From positions 62,001-126,000 of the forward strand of contig NZ_SMNQ01000006.1 of NCBI RefSeq assembly GCF_004353505.1: a stretch of 64,000 nt of DNA. The letters run 5' to 3'. Positions within the stretch are counted from its first letter, which is position 1, and each line of letters opens with the position of its first letter. Shown here in pieces: positions 8,322 to 17,035 of this stretch. A program made the position numbers and the translations under genes. The notes below the pieces were generated by a model. It was given only the letters and a program-made list of their open reading frames with translations. It was not told where the DNA came from and searched no databases. This DNA comes from Streptomyces sp. WAC05374 (lineage in GTDB: Bacteria; Actinomycetota; Actinomycetes; Streptomycetales; Streptomycetaceae).

Positions 8322-9821
8322 TTAGCTCTTGCCGCAGTTCGAGGCCAGCTTCTGCTCCTCCTCCGAGAGGGTGGGGCCCGGAGTGGGAGTGGCTGCGGTG
8401 CTGGTGGTGGGCTTGGGCGTGGGTGCGGTCGGCAGGCCGGTGGTGCCGCCCGCCTGGCCCTCGCCCGGAGGTGCGGCGGGCACCCGGTCGGCCGCCTCCT
8501 GGCGCTGCTCCTGCTTCTTGCAGGCGGACGCCTGGACGGCGAGTTCCTCGATCTTGTCCTGGGCCTTGGCGAGGCTGCCGCCGGCGATCGTTTCCTCGAC
8601 CTGCTTGCGCTGGTAGTCGGGGAGGTACTTGAGTTCGATCTCGGGGTGGTCCTTCTCGACCTCCGAGAGCGAGACCCACGCCAGGTCCTGGCTGATGCCC
8701 CGGTAGAGCGCGACGTGCTGGTCCTTGGTGCCCACGTAGTACTGCGTCTGCGTCCAGCGGTAGCCGCCGTACGTGGCGCCGCCGACCACGGCCAGGGCGA
8801 GCACGATGAAGAACGATCTCTTCAGCCACTTGCGGCCGCTGCGCGGCTTGGTGAAGTGCTCGTCGCTGTACGCGTTGAAGCCGCCCTCCGGCGGCATGCC
8901 GCCGTACCCGAGGTCGTCGCCGCTGCCGGGCGGGCCGAACCCGCCGCCGGGCGGCTGCGGCGCCTGACGGCCCAGGCCGGCCGCGCGGCCCGCCGGGGTC
9001 TCCATGGCGCCGCCGTCGTTGAGCTGCTGCTGGTTCTCGGCGACCGCGCCCACGACGACCGGGGTGTCGCTGAGCTGGCCGGCGAGGGTGTCGCCGCCGT
9101 CGACGTCGAGGACGTCCGCCACGATCACCGTGATGTTGTCCGGTCCGCCGCCGCGCAGCGCGAGCTGGATCAGGTCCTGGACGGTCTCCTGGGGGCCCTG
9201 GTAGCTGGCGAGGGTCTCCTCCATCGTCTGGTGGGAGACCACGCCGGACAGGCCGTCCGAGCAGATCAGGTACCGGTCCCCGGCCCGTACCTCACGGATG
9301 GAGAGGTCGGGCTCGACGTGGTCGCCACTGCCCAGCGCGCGCATCAGCAGGGAGCGCTGCGGGTGGGTGGTGGCCTCCTCCTCGGTGATGCGCCCCTCGT
9401 CGACGAGGCGCTGCACCCAGGTGTGGTCCTGGGTGATCTGCGTCAGGACGCCGTCGCGGAGCAGGTACGCCCGGGAGTCGCCGACGTGGACCAGGCCGAG
9501 CCGCTGGCCGGTCCACAGCAGGGCGGTCAGGGTGGTGCCCATGCCCTCGAGCTGCGGGTCCTCCTCGACCATCAGCCGGAGCTGGTCGTTGGCGCGCTGG
9601 ACCGCCGTACCGAGCGAGGTGAGGATGTCCGAGCCGGGTACGTCGTCGTCGAGCGTGACCAGCGTGGAGATCACCTCGGAGGAGGCGACCTCACCGGCGG
9701 CCTGGCCGCCCATGCCGTCGGCGATCGCGAGCAGGCGGGGACCGGCGTACCCCGAGTCCTCATTGCCCTCGCGGATCATGCCCTTGTGCGATCCGGCGGC
9801 GAAACGCAGTGACAGACTCAT
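8322..9821 (-). CDS. pstP: PP2C-family Ser/Thr protein phosphatase PstP
   Basis: The product (499 residues from this start) is the phosphatase that opposes PknB-type kinases. The catalytic domain (about residues 5-240) has the metal-binding motifs GNEDSGY (Asp22), ADGMGGQAAGE (Asp35), CSDGLSGVV and GGGPDNITVIVADV. A Pro- and Gly-rich linker, one transmembrane helix (SFFIVLALAVVGGATY) and an extracytoplasmic domain of about 150 residues ending in a Pro/Thr-rich tail follow. ATG 9821 has AGGTG 7 bases upstream. An in-frame ATG at 9884 would add 21 residues (MGSVARDRLY...) and cannot be ruled out. It sits in the operon between fhaB and rodA. Confidence 0.94.
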   Translation of the reverse strand: MSLSLRFAAGSHKGMIREGNEDSGYAGPRLLAIADGMGGQAAGEVASSEVISTLVTLDDDVPGSDILTSLGTAVQRANDQLRLMVEEDPQLEGMGTTLTALLWTGQRLGLVHVGDSRAYLLRDGVLTQITQDHTWVQRLVDEGRITEEEATTHPQRSLLMRALGSGDHVEPDLSIREVRAGDRYLICSDGLSGVVSHQTMEETLASYQGPQETVQDLIQLALRGGGPDNITVIVADVLDVDGGDTLAGQLSDTPVVVGAVAENQQQLNDGGAMETPAGRAAGLGRQAPQPPGGGFGPPGSGDDLGYGGMPPEGGFNAYSDEHFTKPRSGRKWLKRSFFIVLALAVVGGATYGGYRWTQTQYYVGTKDQHVALYRGISQDLAWVSLSEVEKDHPEIELKYLPDYQRKQVEETIAGGSLAKAQDKIEELAVQASACKKQEQRQEAADRVPAAPPGEGQAGGTTGLPTAPTPKPTTSTAATPTPGPTLSEEEQKLASNCGKS

Positions 9822-9959
9822 GCGCACCTGCCCTGTCGACTCCGACGCCTCCGGGTACAGCCGGTCTCGAGCCACACTGCCCACCCTCCGGTCGGGAGCC
9901 TGTGCCGGTCACCTGTGGGCACCGCTGCGGCTCGCTCGCTCCGCTCGCTCATTGTCGTA

Positions 9960-10469
9960 CTACTTCCGCAGCTCGATGACGGTCTTGCCGATGCGGATCG
10001 GCGCGCCCAGCGGAATCGGTGTCGGGGTGGTGAGTCGGGTCCGGTCGAGATACGTGCCGTTGGTGGACCCGAGATCCTCGACGATCCACTGGCCGTCACG
10101 GTCCGGGTAGATCCTGGCATGCCTGCTGGACGCGTAGTCGTCGTCCAGGACGATCGTGGAGTCGTGCGCACGTCCCAGGGTGATCGTCTGCCCCTGGAGG
10201 GCGACCGTGGTGCCCGTGAGGGTGCCCTCGGAGACGACCAGCTTGGTCGGGGCCCCCCGCCGCTGGCGGCCGGACTGCTGGCGCTGCTGCGGCGGCGCGG
10301 CCTGCTGGCGGGCGGCCTGCTGCGGACGCGCGCTCTCGCGGCGCGAACCCCGCTGCGTGACGCGCGTACCGAACAGGTCGCTGCGGATGACCTGAACGGC
10401 CACGATGACGAACAGCCACAGTACGGCGAGGAAACCCAACCGCATGACCGTGAGGGTCAGCTCTGACAT
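9960..10469 (-). CDS. fhaB: Membrane-anchored FHA-domain protein FhaB
   Basis: The 169-residue protein has an N-terminal transmembrane helix (LTLTVMRLGFLAVLWLFVIV), a Gln/Arg/Pro-rich linker and a C-terminal forkhead-associated domain that binds phosphothreonine. The FHA residues are present: LGR, SSRHARI and LGSTNGTYL. In actinobacteria this protein (FipA/FhaB) bridges phosphorylated PknB-type kinases and the PBP and SEDS machinery. The start ATG at 10469 is 10 bases after the fhaA stop. A GC-rich 138-base gap separates it from pstP and contains the repeat GCTCGCTCGCTCCGCTCGCTC. Confidence 0.93.
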   Translation of the reverse strand: MSELTLTVMRLGFLAVLWLFVIVAVQVIRSDLFGTRVTQRGSRRESARPQQAARQQAAPPQQRQQSGRQRRGAPTKLVVSEGTLTGTTVALQGQTITLGRAHDSTIVLDDDYASSRHARIYPDRDGQWIVEDLGSTNGTYLDRTRLTTPTPIPLGAPIRIGKTVIELRK

Positions 10470-10479
10470 TGCCCCCGCT

Positions 10480-11322
10480 TCACCCTTCGGCTTGCCGGTA
10501 AACGATGGTGGTACTGCCCACGACGATCCGCGAGCCGTCGCGGAGCGTAGCGCGGGTGGTGTGCTGTCCGTCCACCACGATGCCGTTGGTGGACCCGAGA
10601 TCCTGGATCGTCGAGGGCGTTCCGGTCCGGATCTCGCAGTGGCGGCGCGATACGCCGGGGTCGTCGATCCGCACGTCGGCCTCGGTGCTGCGGCCCAGCA
10701 CCAGCGTCGGGCGGGAGATCTGGTGGCGGGTGCCATTGATCTCGATCCAGCGGCGCACCTGGGCGCCGGGCACGGGGCCCGCGGCACCCGGCGGGCGGCC
10801 TGCGGCGGGCGGACGGTTCATACCGGGCGGCGGGGCCGCCGGCATCGGAGGGGCACCGGTGGGAGGGTAGCCGTACCCACCGGGGCGGCCGCCGGCGGGC
10901 GCGGCGGAGTGGCCCGCGGGCCCGGCCGGGGCCTGGGACTGTGACGTACTCGACGCGAGCGTCCGGCTGCGCACCCGGTACAGACCCGTGTCGAGGTCGT
11001 CCGCCTTCTCCAGATGGACCTTGATCGGGCCCATGAAGGTGTACCGCTGCTGCTTGGCGTAGTCGCGCACCAGGCCGGAGAGCTCGTCGCTCAACTGGCC
11101 CGAGTAGGGGCTGAGGCGCTCGTAGTCCGGCGCGCTCAGCTCCACGATGAAGTCGTTCGGGACGACCGTCCGGTCGCGGTTCCAGATCGAGGCGTTGTTG
11201 TCGCACTCGCGCTGGAGGGCGCCCGCGATCTCGACGGGCTGGACCTCGGACTTGAAGACCTTGGCGAAGGTGCCGTTGACCAGACCTTCGAGACGCTGCT
11301 CGAAACGCTTCAGGACTCCCAT
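10480..11322 (-). CDS. fhaA: DUF3662-FHA protein FhaA
   Basis: The 280-residue soluble protein has an N-terminal DUF3662 domain (about residues 1-120, beginning MGVLKRFEQRLEGLVNGTFAKVF), a Pro/Gly-rich linker and a C-terminal FHA domain with LGR, SRRHCEI and LGSTNGIVV. It is a phosphothreonine-dependent adaptor of the PknB/PknA network, implicated in regulating peptidoglycan precursor export and polar growth. ATG 11322 has GGAGG upstream. It is the first gene of the leftward operon, so the operon promoter should lie in the gap 11323-11450. Confidence 0.93.
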   Translation of the reverse strand: MGVLKRFEQRLEGLVNGTFAKVFKSEVQPVEIAGALQRECDNNASIWNRDRTVVPNDFIVELSAPDYERLSPYSGQLSDELSGLVRDYAKQQRYTFMGPIKVHLEKADDLDTGLYRVRSRTLASSTSQSQAPAGPAGHSAAPAGGRPGGYGYPPTGAPPMPAAPPPGMNRPPAAGRPPGAAGPVPGAQVRRWIEINGTRHQISRPTLVLGRSTEADVRIDDPGVSRRHCEIRTGTPSTIQDLGSTNGIVVDGQHTTRATLRDGSRIVVGSTTIVYRQAEG

Positions 11323-12024
11323 GGGGCACCTCCTCCGTCGTTGCCGTCCTGGTACTGCTTACTGATCGTATCCACGCGTCGGGAAATCGGCTGGTTCCCC
11401 TTCTCTGGCCTGTGGATGAGTGTCACCTCTCACAGGGATCGTAGAGGCGCCCTCCAGACAGTGTCCCGCACCTGAGGTGCACCTTGGAGGAGTGGGTACG
11501 AAGGGAAGTCGTTCCCGTGTCCCCTTCCCCTGTTCTGTCTGTTCTGTCTGCGGCGTCGGGTGTCGGGTGTCGGGTGGGCGGGCGTCTGCGGCGTGGGGGG
11601 TGGATGCCCGGGTGGTTGCCCGGGTGCCGGGGCGGTGAGGTTTGTGTGAGACGTCTGTGTGTGGCGTCCGTGTGTGGCGTTTCGTCGTTCTGCTCGTGGG
11701 GCTCCGTGCGGTGGGTGCGGTGGGTGCGGGGCGGCTCCATGGGGCGGGTACGGGTGGCTCTGTGAGGCCGCGGGGGCGAGTGGGGCGCGTGGGGCACGTA
11801 AGGCGCCGTGGGCGGGGGTCGATGGGTGGCCCGGGCGTTCCGGTTCGGTTCCGGTTCGTACGGCGGCCTCCTCTCCCCTCGGCTCGTCCCTTCCCCTCTC
11901 TGTTCGCCGTCGGGGTGCCCGAAACAAACGGATGTGAATCCACCTCCCGCGGCGTGCTAATCTTCAGATGTCGCCAGGGGGACGCACCGGGAAAACGGTG
12001 AAAAACCAAGCGGCAACACCCAAT
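11323..12024. other. 702-base non-coding gap between fhaA and tRNA-Leu
   Basis: No convincing gene lies here. Several frames are open on both strands, but their translations are low-complexity Arg/Pro/Thr or Gly/Val/Arg strings without domains. The fhaA-proximal part (11341-11450) is less GC-rich, contains a DnaA-box-like CCTGTGGATGAG (11391-11402 region), and probably holds the operon promoter. The middle (about 11540-11800) is G-rich on the + strand with short repeats such as GTGGGTGCGG. The tRNA-proximal part holds the presumed tRNA promoter. Confidence 0.6.
11935..11963 (+). promoter_or_regulatory. Possible promoter of tRNA-Leu
   Basis: A -10-like TAATCT (11958-11963) with a weak -35 (TGAATC, 17-base spacing) lies about 60 bases before the tRNA. 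The match is modest and no start site can be seen. Confidence 0.3.
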
Positions 12025-12111
12025 GCGCGGGTGGCGGAATAGGCAGACGCGCTGGATTCAGGTTCCAGTGCCCGCAAGGGCGTGGGGGTTCAACTCCCCC
12101 CTCGCGCACCA
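12025..12111 (+). tRNA. tRNA-Leu (anticodon CAG)
   Basis: The 87-nt tRNA has acceptor strands GCGCGGG and CTCGCGC (one G-U pair) and the anticodon stem CTGGA/TCCAG enclosing loop TTCAGGT, so the anticodon is CAG and it reads CUG. A long variable arm (class II tRNA) and a TTCAA T-loop are present. The CCA end is encoded (12109-12111). CUG is the dominant leucine codon in this GC-rich genome. The position next to fhaA is the conserved actinobacterial one. Confidence 0.95.
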
Positions 12112-12114
12112 CCA

Positions 12115-12150
12115 GGAACGGGTGGCATCGATCACGATGCCACCCGTTCT
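12115..12150 (+). terminator. Terminator of tRNA-Leu
   Basis: A 16-bp stem (14 perfect pairs, AACGGGTGGCATCG and its complement at 12117-12130/12135-12148, plus G-C and G-T pairs) with loop ATCA begins four bases after the tRNA CCA end. It is the likely terminator of the tRNA transcript. Confidence 0.88.
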
Positions 12151-12257
12151 GCTGTGTCCGGGCACGTCTGTGCGACGGGTGCGCGCCACTGGTGCGCGCG
12201 TCGGGTGCGCGTGACGGTGCGTGCCGTGTGAGCAAGGTCTCAAGGGGTGCTCGTCGG

Positions 12258-12323
12258 CCGCGCGCTTCGGCCCGCGCCTCGGGCGCGCGTTTCGGGCCCG
12301 TGCCTCGGGCGCGCGCTTCGGCG
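12258..12323. repeat. GC-rich tandem repeat downstream of MarR gene
   Basis: About 2.7 imperfect copies of a 23-24 base unit resembling GCGCGCTTCGGCCCGTGCCTCGG lie next to the stop of the leftward MarR gene. It is non-coding. Confidence 0.65.
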
Positions 12324-12324
12324 G

Positions 12325-12750
12325 TCAGGCGTCGCGGTTGTAGCGGAGCAGGTAGGCGGCGAAGCGGTCGAGATCCTCGGCGGACCAGTCGGCGAGGCGC
12401 TCCTGGTAGGCGGCGCGGCGGCTGGCGTGGGTGGAGGACAGGGCCCGCGTGCCCGCCTCGGTCGGGTGCAGCACCTGGACACGGTGATCGGCGGGGTCGG
12501 GGCGGCGCTCGACGAGGCCGAGCTTCTCGAGGGTGGCGACCTGCCGGCTCACGGTCGACTTGTCGAGCATGTAGTGGGCGGCGAGGTCGGTGGCACGGCA
12601 GCCGTGCCGCTCGTCGATGTGCGACAGCAGCGTGTACGAGACGAGCGACAGCTCGGGGTGGAGCCTCGCCGCCGTGGCGCGGGCACGGCGGGCGAACGCC
12701 GTCAGCTCCCGCTGGATGGTGTCGACCGACTCCTCGCGTCCGGCTGACAT
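12325..12750 (-). CDS. MarR-family transcriptional regulator
   Basis: The 141-residue protein is a winged-helix DNA-binding regulator. The recognition region RATDLAAHYMLDKSTVSRQVATLEKLGLVERRPDPADHR contains the typical MarR helix-turn-helix and the wing with the conserved D-x-R pattern. The flanking helices form the dimer interface. The start is ATG 12750 (MSAGREESVD) with GGAGG about 10 bases upstream; longer in-frame extensions are Pro/Arg-rich and unlikely. It is divergent from the DUF2252 gene with a 194-base gap between them, so it may control itself and that gene. The ligand is unknown. Confidence 0.88.
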   Translation of the reverse strand: MSAGREESVDTIQRELTAFARRARATAARLHPELSLVSYTLLSHIDERHGCRATDLAAHYMLDKSTVSRQVATLEKLGLVERRPDPADHRVQVLHPTEAGTRALSSTHASRRAAYQERLADWSAEDLDRFAAYLLRYNRDA

Positions 12751-12863
12751 GTAGGGGTCACCTCCGCCTTGCCCCGTGGCTGTCGTGCTTCCCTCGGCCC
12801 GCTTCGGTTGTACGGCGCAACGGCAGGGGCCTCGGTTCCCCCGGGTACCGCGGCTGCGCTCCG

Positions 12864-12872
12864 TTATCCACA
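12864..12872 (+). promoter_or_regulatory. Exact DnaA-box 9-mer (TTATCCACA)
   Basis: TTATCCACA followed by GG lies in the MarR/DUF2252 intergenic region. The reverse complement of the flanked site is CCTGTGGATAAC, the same 12-mer found at 20709-20720. Binding by DnaA is inferred from the consensus only. Confidence 0.5.
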
Positions 12873-12944
12873 GGCCGGGACGGGTGGACCGTGGCGGAGG
12901 TACCGTCGGGGGCAACTGGGCGATGGTGAACGGGGGCGGGCCTC

Positions 12945-14393
12945 ATGGGTGACAAGCGGACAGCGGTTCCGGCGCAGCGCGGTGCCGGTGGCGGCGTGCG
13001 CATACCGGCGGTGCCGGGGTTCGCCCCCGCCGTGGACGGGGACCTGGGCGGGTCCGGTTCGCCCAAGGCGCGGGGCAAGGCGCTGCGGGAGAAGGTGTCC
13101 CGGTCCTCGCACGGCACGCTGCGGCTCACGGAGGACCGGCCGGACGCGGTGCGCGCGGTGGAGGAGTCGAGCCGGGGCCGGGTGCCCGGGCTGACGCCGA
13201 TACGGGTGGGCAGGATGGCCGCCACGCCGTTCGCGTTCCTGCGCGGGTCCGCCGGGCTGATGGCGCACGACCTGGCGGGGACGCCGGTCACCGGGATCGG
13301 CGCGCAGATATGCGGGGACGCGCACGCGGCGAACTTCGGGCTGTACGGCGACGCGCGTGGCCGGCTGGTCATCGACCTGAACGACTTCGACGAGACCGTG
13401 ACCGGCCCCTGGGAATGGGACGTCAAGCGGCTCGCGACGTCGCTGGTGCTCGCCGGGCGGGAGGCGGGCGCGGACGAGGACGTGTGCCGGGCGGCGGCCT
13501 TCGACGCGGTGGGCGCCTACCGGCGGACCATGCGGCTGCTGGCCAGGCTGCCGGTGCTGGACGCCTGGAACGCGATCGCGGACGAGGAGCTGGTCTCGCA
13601 CACCGACGCCCGGGACCTGCTCGGCACGCTGGAGAGGGTCTCGGAGAAGGCGCGCGGCAACACCAGCGCCCGGTTCGCCGCCAAGGCGACGGAGGAGTGC
13701 CCGGACGGCGGGCGGCGGTTCGTGGACGCGCCGCCGGTGCTGCGCCGGGTGCCGGACGCGGAGGCGGCCGCGGTGGCCGCGTCGCTGGGCGCTTACGTGG
13801 AGACGCTGCCGGAGGACCGGTTGCCGCTGCTCGCGCGGTACGCGATCCATGACGTGGCGTTCCGGGTCGTGGGCACGGGAAGCGTGGGCACGCGGTCGTA
13901 CGTGGTGCTGCTGCTGGACCACCGGGGCGAGCCGCTGGTGCTCCAGGTCAAGGAGGCGCGGCCCTCGGCACTGCTGCCGTACCTGCCGAGGGTGGGCTTC
14001 CCCGTGGCGGAGGTGGCGCACGAGGGGCGGCGCGTGGTCCTCGGGCAGAAGCGGATGCAGGTCGTCAGCGACAACCTGCTGGGCTGGACGACCGTCGACG
14101 GCAGGCCGTACCAGGTGCGCCAGTTCCGCAACCGGAAGGGGAGCGTGGACCCGGCGGCGCTCGCAGCCGACCAGGTCGACGACTACGGGCGGATGACCGG
14201 CGCCCTGCTGGCCCGGGCGCACGCGCACAGCGCCGACCCGCGGCTGCTCGCCGGGTACTGCGGCAAGAACGACGAGCTGGACGAGGCGATGGCGACGTTC
14301 GCCGTGGCGTACGCGGACCGGACGGAGGCGGACCACGCCGAGCTGCTCGCGGCGGTCCGGGCCGGGCGCATAGCCGCCGAGCTGGGGGTGTGA
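12945..14393 (+). CDS. DUF2252 family protein
   Basis: The 482-residue cytoplasmic protein belongs to the uncharacterised DUF2252 family, which is distantly related in fold to aminoglycoside-type kinases. The GDAHAANFG segment (resembling the kinase catalytic loop HGDxxxxN) and VIDLNDFDE (resembling the metal-binding IDxxD) are both present around residues 125-155. That suggests possible phosphotransfer, though the substrate is unknown. ATG 12945 is preceded by GGGGGCGGG. It faces the MarR gene divergently and is followed 33 bases later by the J-domain gene. Confidence 0.85.
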   Translation: MGDKRTAVPAQRGAGGGVRIPAVPGFAPAVDGDLGGSGSPKARGKALREKVSRSSHGTLRLTEDRPDAVRAVEESSRGRVPGLTPIRVGRMAATPFAFLRGSAGLMAHDLAGTPVTGIGAQICGDAHAANFGLYGDARGRLVIDLNDFDETVTGPWEWDVKRLATSLVLAGREAGADEDVCRAAAFDAVGAYRRTMRLLARLPVLDAWNAIADEELVSHTDARDLLGTLERVSEKARGNTSARFAAKATEECPDGGRRFVDAPPVLRRVPDAEAAAVAASLGAYVETLPEDRLPLLARYAIHDVAFRVVGTGSVGTRSYVVLLLDHRGEPLVLQVKEARPSALLPYLPRVGFPVAEVAHEGRRVVLGQKRMQVVSDNLLGWTTVDGRPYQVRQFRNRKGSVDPAALAADQVDDYGRMTGALLARAHAHSADPRLLAGYCGKNDELDEAMATFAVAYADRTEADHAELLAAVRAGRIAAELGV

Positions 14394-14426
14394 CGGGCGG
14401 GGCCCGGTCGCCCGTACGCTGGTCGG

Positions 14427-15332
14427 GTGACGACCCCGAACGACGACGTGACCGGTGCTCCGACCCCCGACACGGCCGCCGAGGCGACGCCCGGCGACGC
14501 CGGTGAGGCGACCTCGGGCGCGGCCGGTGAGGCGACCTCGGGCGCGGCCGGTGAGGCGGAGCGCCCGGAGGCGCGGCTGGAACGGGCGGTGCGCGCGGCG
14601 GAACAGGCACTGATCGAGTTCGAGATCGCGGTGGAGACCTTCCGGGTGGAGGTGGAGAACTTCTCCCGGCTGCACCACCAGAAGCTCGGCCCGATGTACA
14701 CGCGGCTCGACGAGCTGGACGCCCTGATCGCGGAGGCCCGGGCCGCCCGTACCGGCGATCCGGAGGACGTGCTCAAGGCCCAGTCCGCGCGGGCGCTGGT
14801 GATGCCGATGCCGGGTGTCGACGAGCTGTTCGGTGACTGGATGGACGCGGACGGCCTGTCTCCCGAGGCCGCCGCGATGCTCACCGACCGGCAGGTGCAG
14901 CCGCCCCGGCGCGTGCGGCCGAGCGACGAGGCGCGCAAGCTCTACCGCGAGCTCGCCCGCAAGGCGCACCCCGACCTGGCGCGCGACGAGACGGAGCGGC
15001 AGCGGCGCGAGGAGTTCATCACCCGGGTCAACGCCGCCTACGGGCGCGGGGACGAGGCGCTGCTGCGGGAGCTGTCCGAGGAATGGGCGGCGGGTCCCGC
15101 TCCGACGGCCACCGAGCTCAGCGAGAGCGAGGAGCTGTACGCGAGGCTCGAATGGCTGGCCCGGCGCAAGGAACTGCTGACCGTGGTGGCGCGGGACCTG
15201 GAGGACAGCGCGATCGGCGCGATGCTGCGGATGGCGCCGGACGACCCCGACCGGCTGCTGGAGGAGATCGCCGAGCAGTTGCTGGCGCAGGTCGCCGAGC
15301 GTGAGGCGGAGCTCGCGGCGCTCGTGCAGTAG
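14427..15332 (+). CDS. J-domain-like protein of unknown function
   Basis: The 301-residue soluble protein starts with GTG at 14427. Residues 1-45 are low-complexity (Ala/Gly/Glu/Thr) and include a perfect 24-bp tandem duplication at 14502-14525/14526-14549 encoding GEATSGAA twice. A helical, probably coiled-coil part (about 48-105) and a DnaJ-like segment with the diagnostic HPD (ARKLYRELARKAHPDLARDE, near residue 180) follow, then a second charged helical region. The HPD loop is what stimulates Hsp70 ATPase, so interaction with DnaK is possible. It is not a canonical DnaJ because the zinc-finger and C-terminal domains are missing. Confidence 0.8.
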   Translation: MTTPNDDVTGAPTPDTAAEATPGDAGEATSGAAGEATSGAAGEAERPEARLERAVRAAEQALIEFEIAVETFRVEVENFSRLHHQKLGPMYTRLDELDALIAEARAARTGDPEDVLKAQSARALVMPMPGVDELFGDWMDADGLSPEAAAMLTDRQVQPPRRVRPSDEARKLYRELARKAHPDLARDETERQRREEFITRVNAAYGRGDEALLRELSEEWAAGPAPTATELSESEELYARLEWLARRKELLTVVARDLEDSAIGAMLRMAPDDPDRLLEEIAEQLLAQVAEREAELAALVQ

Positions 15333-15407
15333 CGTCGGGAGGTGGTACCGGCGACCGGCGCACGGACGAGAGACCGACGAGAGACCCCCCGAGAGAAGGC
15401 CTGACCC

Positions 15408-15752
15408 ATGAACTTCGCAACGCTGCCCACCGTGGACGTCGCCTCCGTCCCGGCCGACGGGCTGGTGCTCGACGTCCGTGAGAGCGACGAGTGGGCGGCC
15501 GGGCATGTCGAGGGCGCGCTGCACGTGCCGATGAGCGACTTCGTGGCCCGCTTCGGTGAGGTGACCGAGGCGGTCGCCGACGGGCGCCGTGCGTATGTGA
15601 TGTGCCGCGTCGGCGGCCGGTCGGCCCAGGTCACCCAGTATCTGGTGCAGCAGGGCATCGACGCCGTGAACATCGACGGCGGCATGCTCGCCTGGGAAGG
15701 CGCCGGCCGCCCCATGGTCACCGACGACGGCAGCCCCGCCTCGGTCCTGTAG
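15408..15752 (+). CDS. Single-domain rhodanese-like protein
   Basis: The 114-residue protein contains one rhodanese domain. LVLDVRESDEWAAGHVEGALHVPM is the entry motif, and the active-site loop CRVGGRSAQ carries the persulfide cysteine Cys66. Such proteins transfer sulfane sulfur or act as small sulfur carriers. ATG 15408 follows GAGAGAAGG at good spacing. It lies 75 bases after the J-domain gene. Confidence 0.9.
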   Translation: MNFATLPTVDVASVPADGLVLDVRESDEWAAGHVEGALHVPMSDFVARFGEVTEAVADGRRAYVMCRVGGRSAQVTQYLVQQGIDAVNIDGGMLAWEGAGRPMVTDDGSPASVL

Positions 15753-15840
15753 CCGGTCGCCGGTCGCCGGTCGCCGGTCGTCGGCCGCTGGCCGGCGTTC
15801 GCTGGCCGCTGCTCGCCGGTCGCCGGTCGCCGGTGCCGGA
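15753..15840. repeat. Short tandem repeat (CGGTCGC units) after rhodanese gene
   Basis: Directly after the rhodanese stop, units of CCGGTCGC and relatives (GGTCGTCGGCCGCTGGCCGG) repeat to about 15840, between two convergent genes. No obvious simple hairpin terminator is present, though the repeats could fold. Confidence 0.6.
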
Positions 15841-15869
15841 AGCCGCCGGGGCCCGGGCGCGCCGGGCCG

Positions 15870-17003
15870 TCAGCTCAGGGGGTGCGCGGCCAGCAGGTCG
15901 CCGAGCGCCTCCTCGTGGGCGGCGGCCGGGCCGAGGGACAGTTCCAGTTGCTTGGCCCAGGCGTGGTAGCGGTGGAGCGCGTAGTCGGTGTCCGCGCCGA
16001 AGCCACCGTGCAGGTGCTGGGCCGTCTGCACGACTCGTCGTACGCCCTCGGAGGCCCAGATCTTCGCCACGGCGATGTCCCCGGAGGCGGGCAGCGCCCC
16101 GGTGGCCCCCGAGCCGATCCGCCAGGCCGCCTGCCAGAGGGTCACCTCCATGGCGCGCAGGTCGATGTACCGGTCGGCGGCCTGGACGGCGACCGCCTGG
16201 AACGTGGCGATCGGGAACCCGAACTGCTCGCGTTTGCCCGTGTACGCCGCGGTCATGGCGAGCACGGCTTCGCCCAGGCCCAGCGCCAGAGCGCACGTCC
16301 CGGTGGTGAGCAGACCGCGCAGCCACTCCCAGGCACCCTCGTGGTCGATCACCGCGCGGGCGGGGACCCGTACGGAGTCGAGCCGTACCTCGGCGAGCGC
16401 TTCCCCGCTCGTGGAGACCTGGTCGGCGAGGGCGACCCCCTCGTGGCCGGGGGAGACCAGGGCGATGACCACCCGGCCGTCGGGGGTGTGCGCCGGAAGG
16501 GCGACACGGTCCGCGGACCGCGCCCAGGGGACGGCCGTCTGCACGCCGTCGAGCAGCCAGTGGTCACCGTCCCGGCGGGCCGTCACCGCGGCCTCGGCCG
16601 GGTCGTGGCCGCTGCGGCCGTTGGCGCCCACCGTGAGCACCAGCTCGCCGCGCCCCACCGGCGGGAGCACCTCGGCCGCCATGTCGGGGTGACCGAAGCG
16701 CTCCACGGCCATCGCCACCGCGCTGGTCTCCAGCAGCGGCACCCGGGCCAGGACCCGGGACGACTCGCGCAGCACCAGGCAGAGCGCGACGGGGTCCAGG
16801 CCGGCACCGCCGTGCGCGGGTGCCAGCACCAGGCTCAGCAGGTCCGCGGCCGCGAGCCGGTCCCACAGCATGCGGTCGAAGTCCTCGGCCACCGCGCCCG
16901 GTGTGAGCGCCGGGCTCGGCACGCCGTCGGGCGCGACGCCCGAGAAGACCGCCTTGGCCGCCTCGACGGCCGCCTGCTGCTCCTCGCTGAAGGTGAAGTC
17001 CAC
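15870..17003 (-). CDS. Acyl-CoA dehydrogenase family protein
   Basis: The 377-residue flavoprotein-type dehydrogenase starts MDFTFSEEQQAAVEAAKAVF, the usual N-terminal helix of the family. The middle beta domain follows, then the C-terminal four-helix domain (YTGKREQFGFPIATFQAVAVQAAD and QTAQHLHGGFGADTDYALHRY). It would oxidise an acyl-CoA to a 2-enoyl-CoA with FAD. The start is GTG at 17003. The usual catalytic glutamate position was not identified with certainty. It lies 3' of the paa operon on the same strand but behind a hairpin, so it may have its own promoter with a 13-base palindrome. Confidence 0.88.
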   Translation of the reverse strand: MDFTFSEEQQAAVEAAKAVFSGVAPDGVPSPALTPGAVAEDFDRMLWDRLAAADLLSLVLAPAHGGAGLDPVALCLVLRESSRVLARVPLLETSAVAMAVERFGHPDMAAEVLPPVGRGELVLTVGANGRSGHDPAEAAVTARRDGDHWLLDGVQTAVPWARSADRVALPAHTPDGRVVIALVSPGHEGVALADQVSTSGEALAEVRLDSVRVPARAVIDHEGAWEWLRGLLTTGTCALALGLGEAVLAMTAAYTGKREQFGFPIATFQAVAVQAADRYIDLRAMEVTLWQAAWRIGSGATGALPASGDIAVAKIWASEGVRRVVQTAQHLHGGFGADTDYALHRYHAWAKQLELSLGPAAAHEEALGDLLAAHPLS

Positions 17004-17035
17004 AGCCCGTGCCTCCCCGCGCCCGCTCCGGTATC

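Noticed and set aside
5443..9812. Very long + strand frames opposite pbpA, rodA and pstP (about 750-800 codons)
   Set aside because: Val/Leu/Gly/Arg/Asp/His-rich composition and no recognisable fold. The - strand proteins are complete with all family motifs.
9822..9884. Longer pstP start (ATG 9884)
   Set aside because: In frame and possible, but ATG 9821 has the better ribosome binding site and begins at the usual MSLSLRFAAGSHKG sequence; noted as an alternative only.
11359..12001. Several overlapping frames in the fhaA-tRNA gap
   Set aside because: All are compositional strings of Arg, Pro, Thr or Gly with no ribosome binding site and no domains; the region is better read as non-coding.
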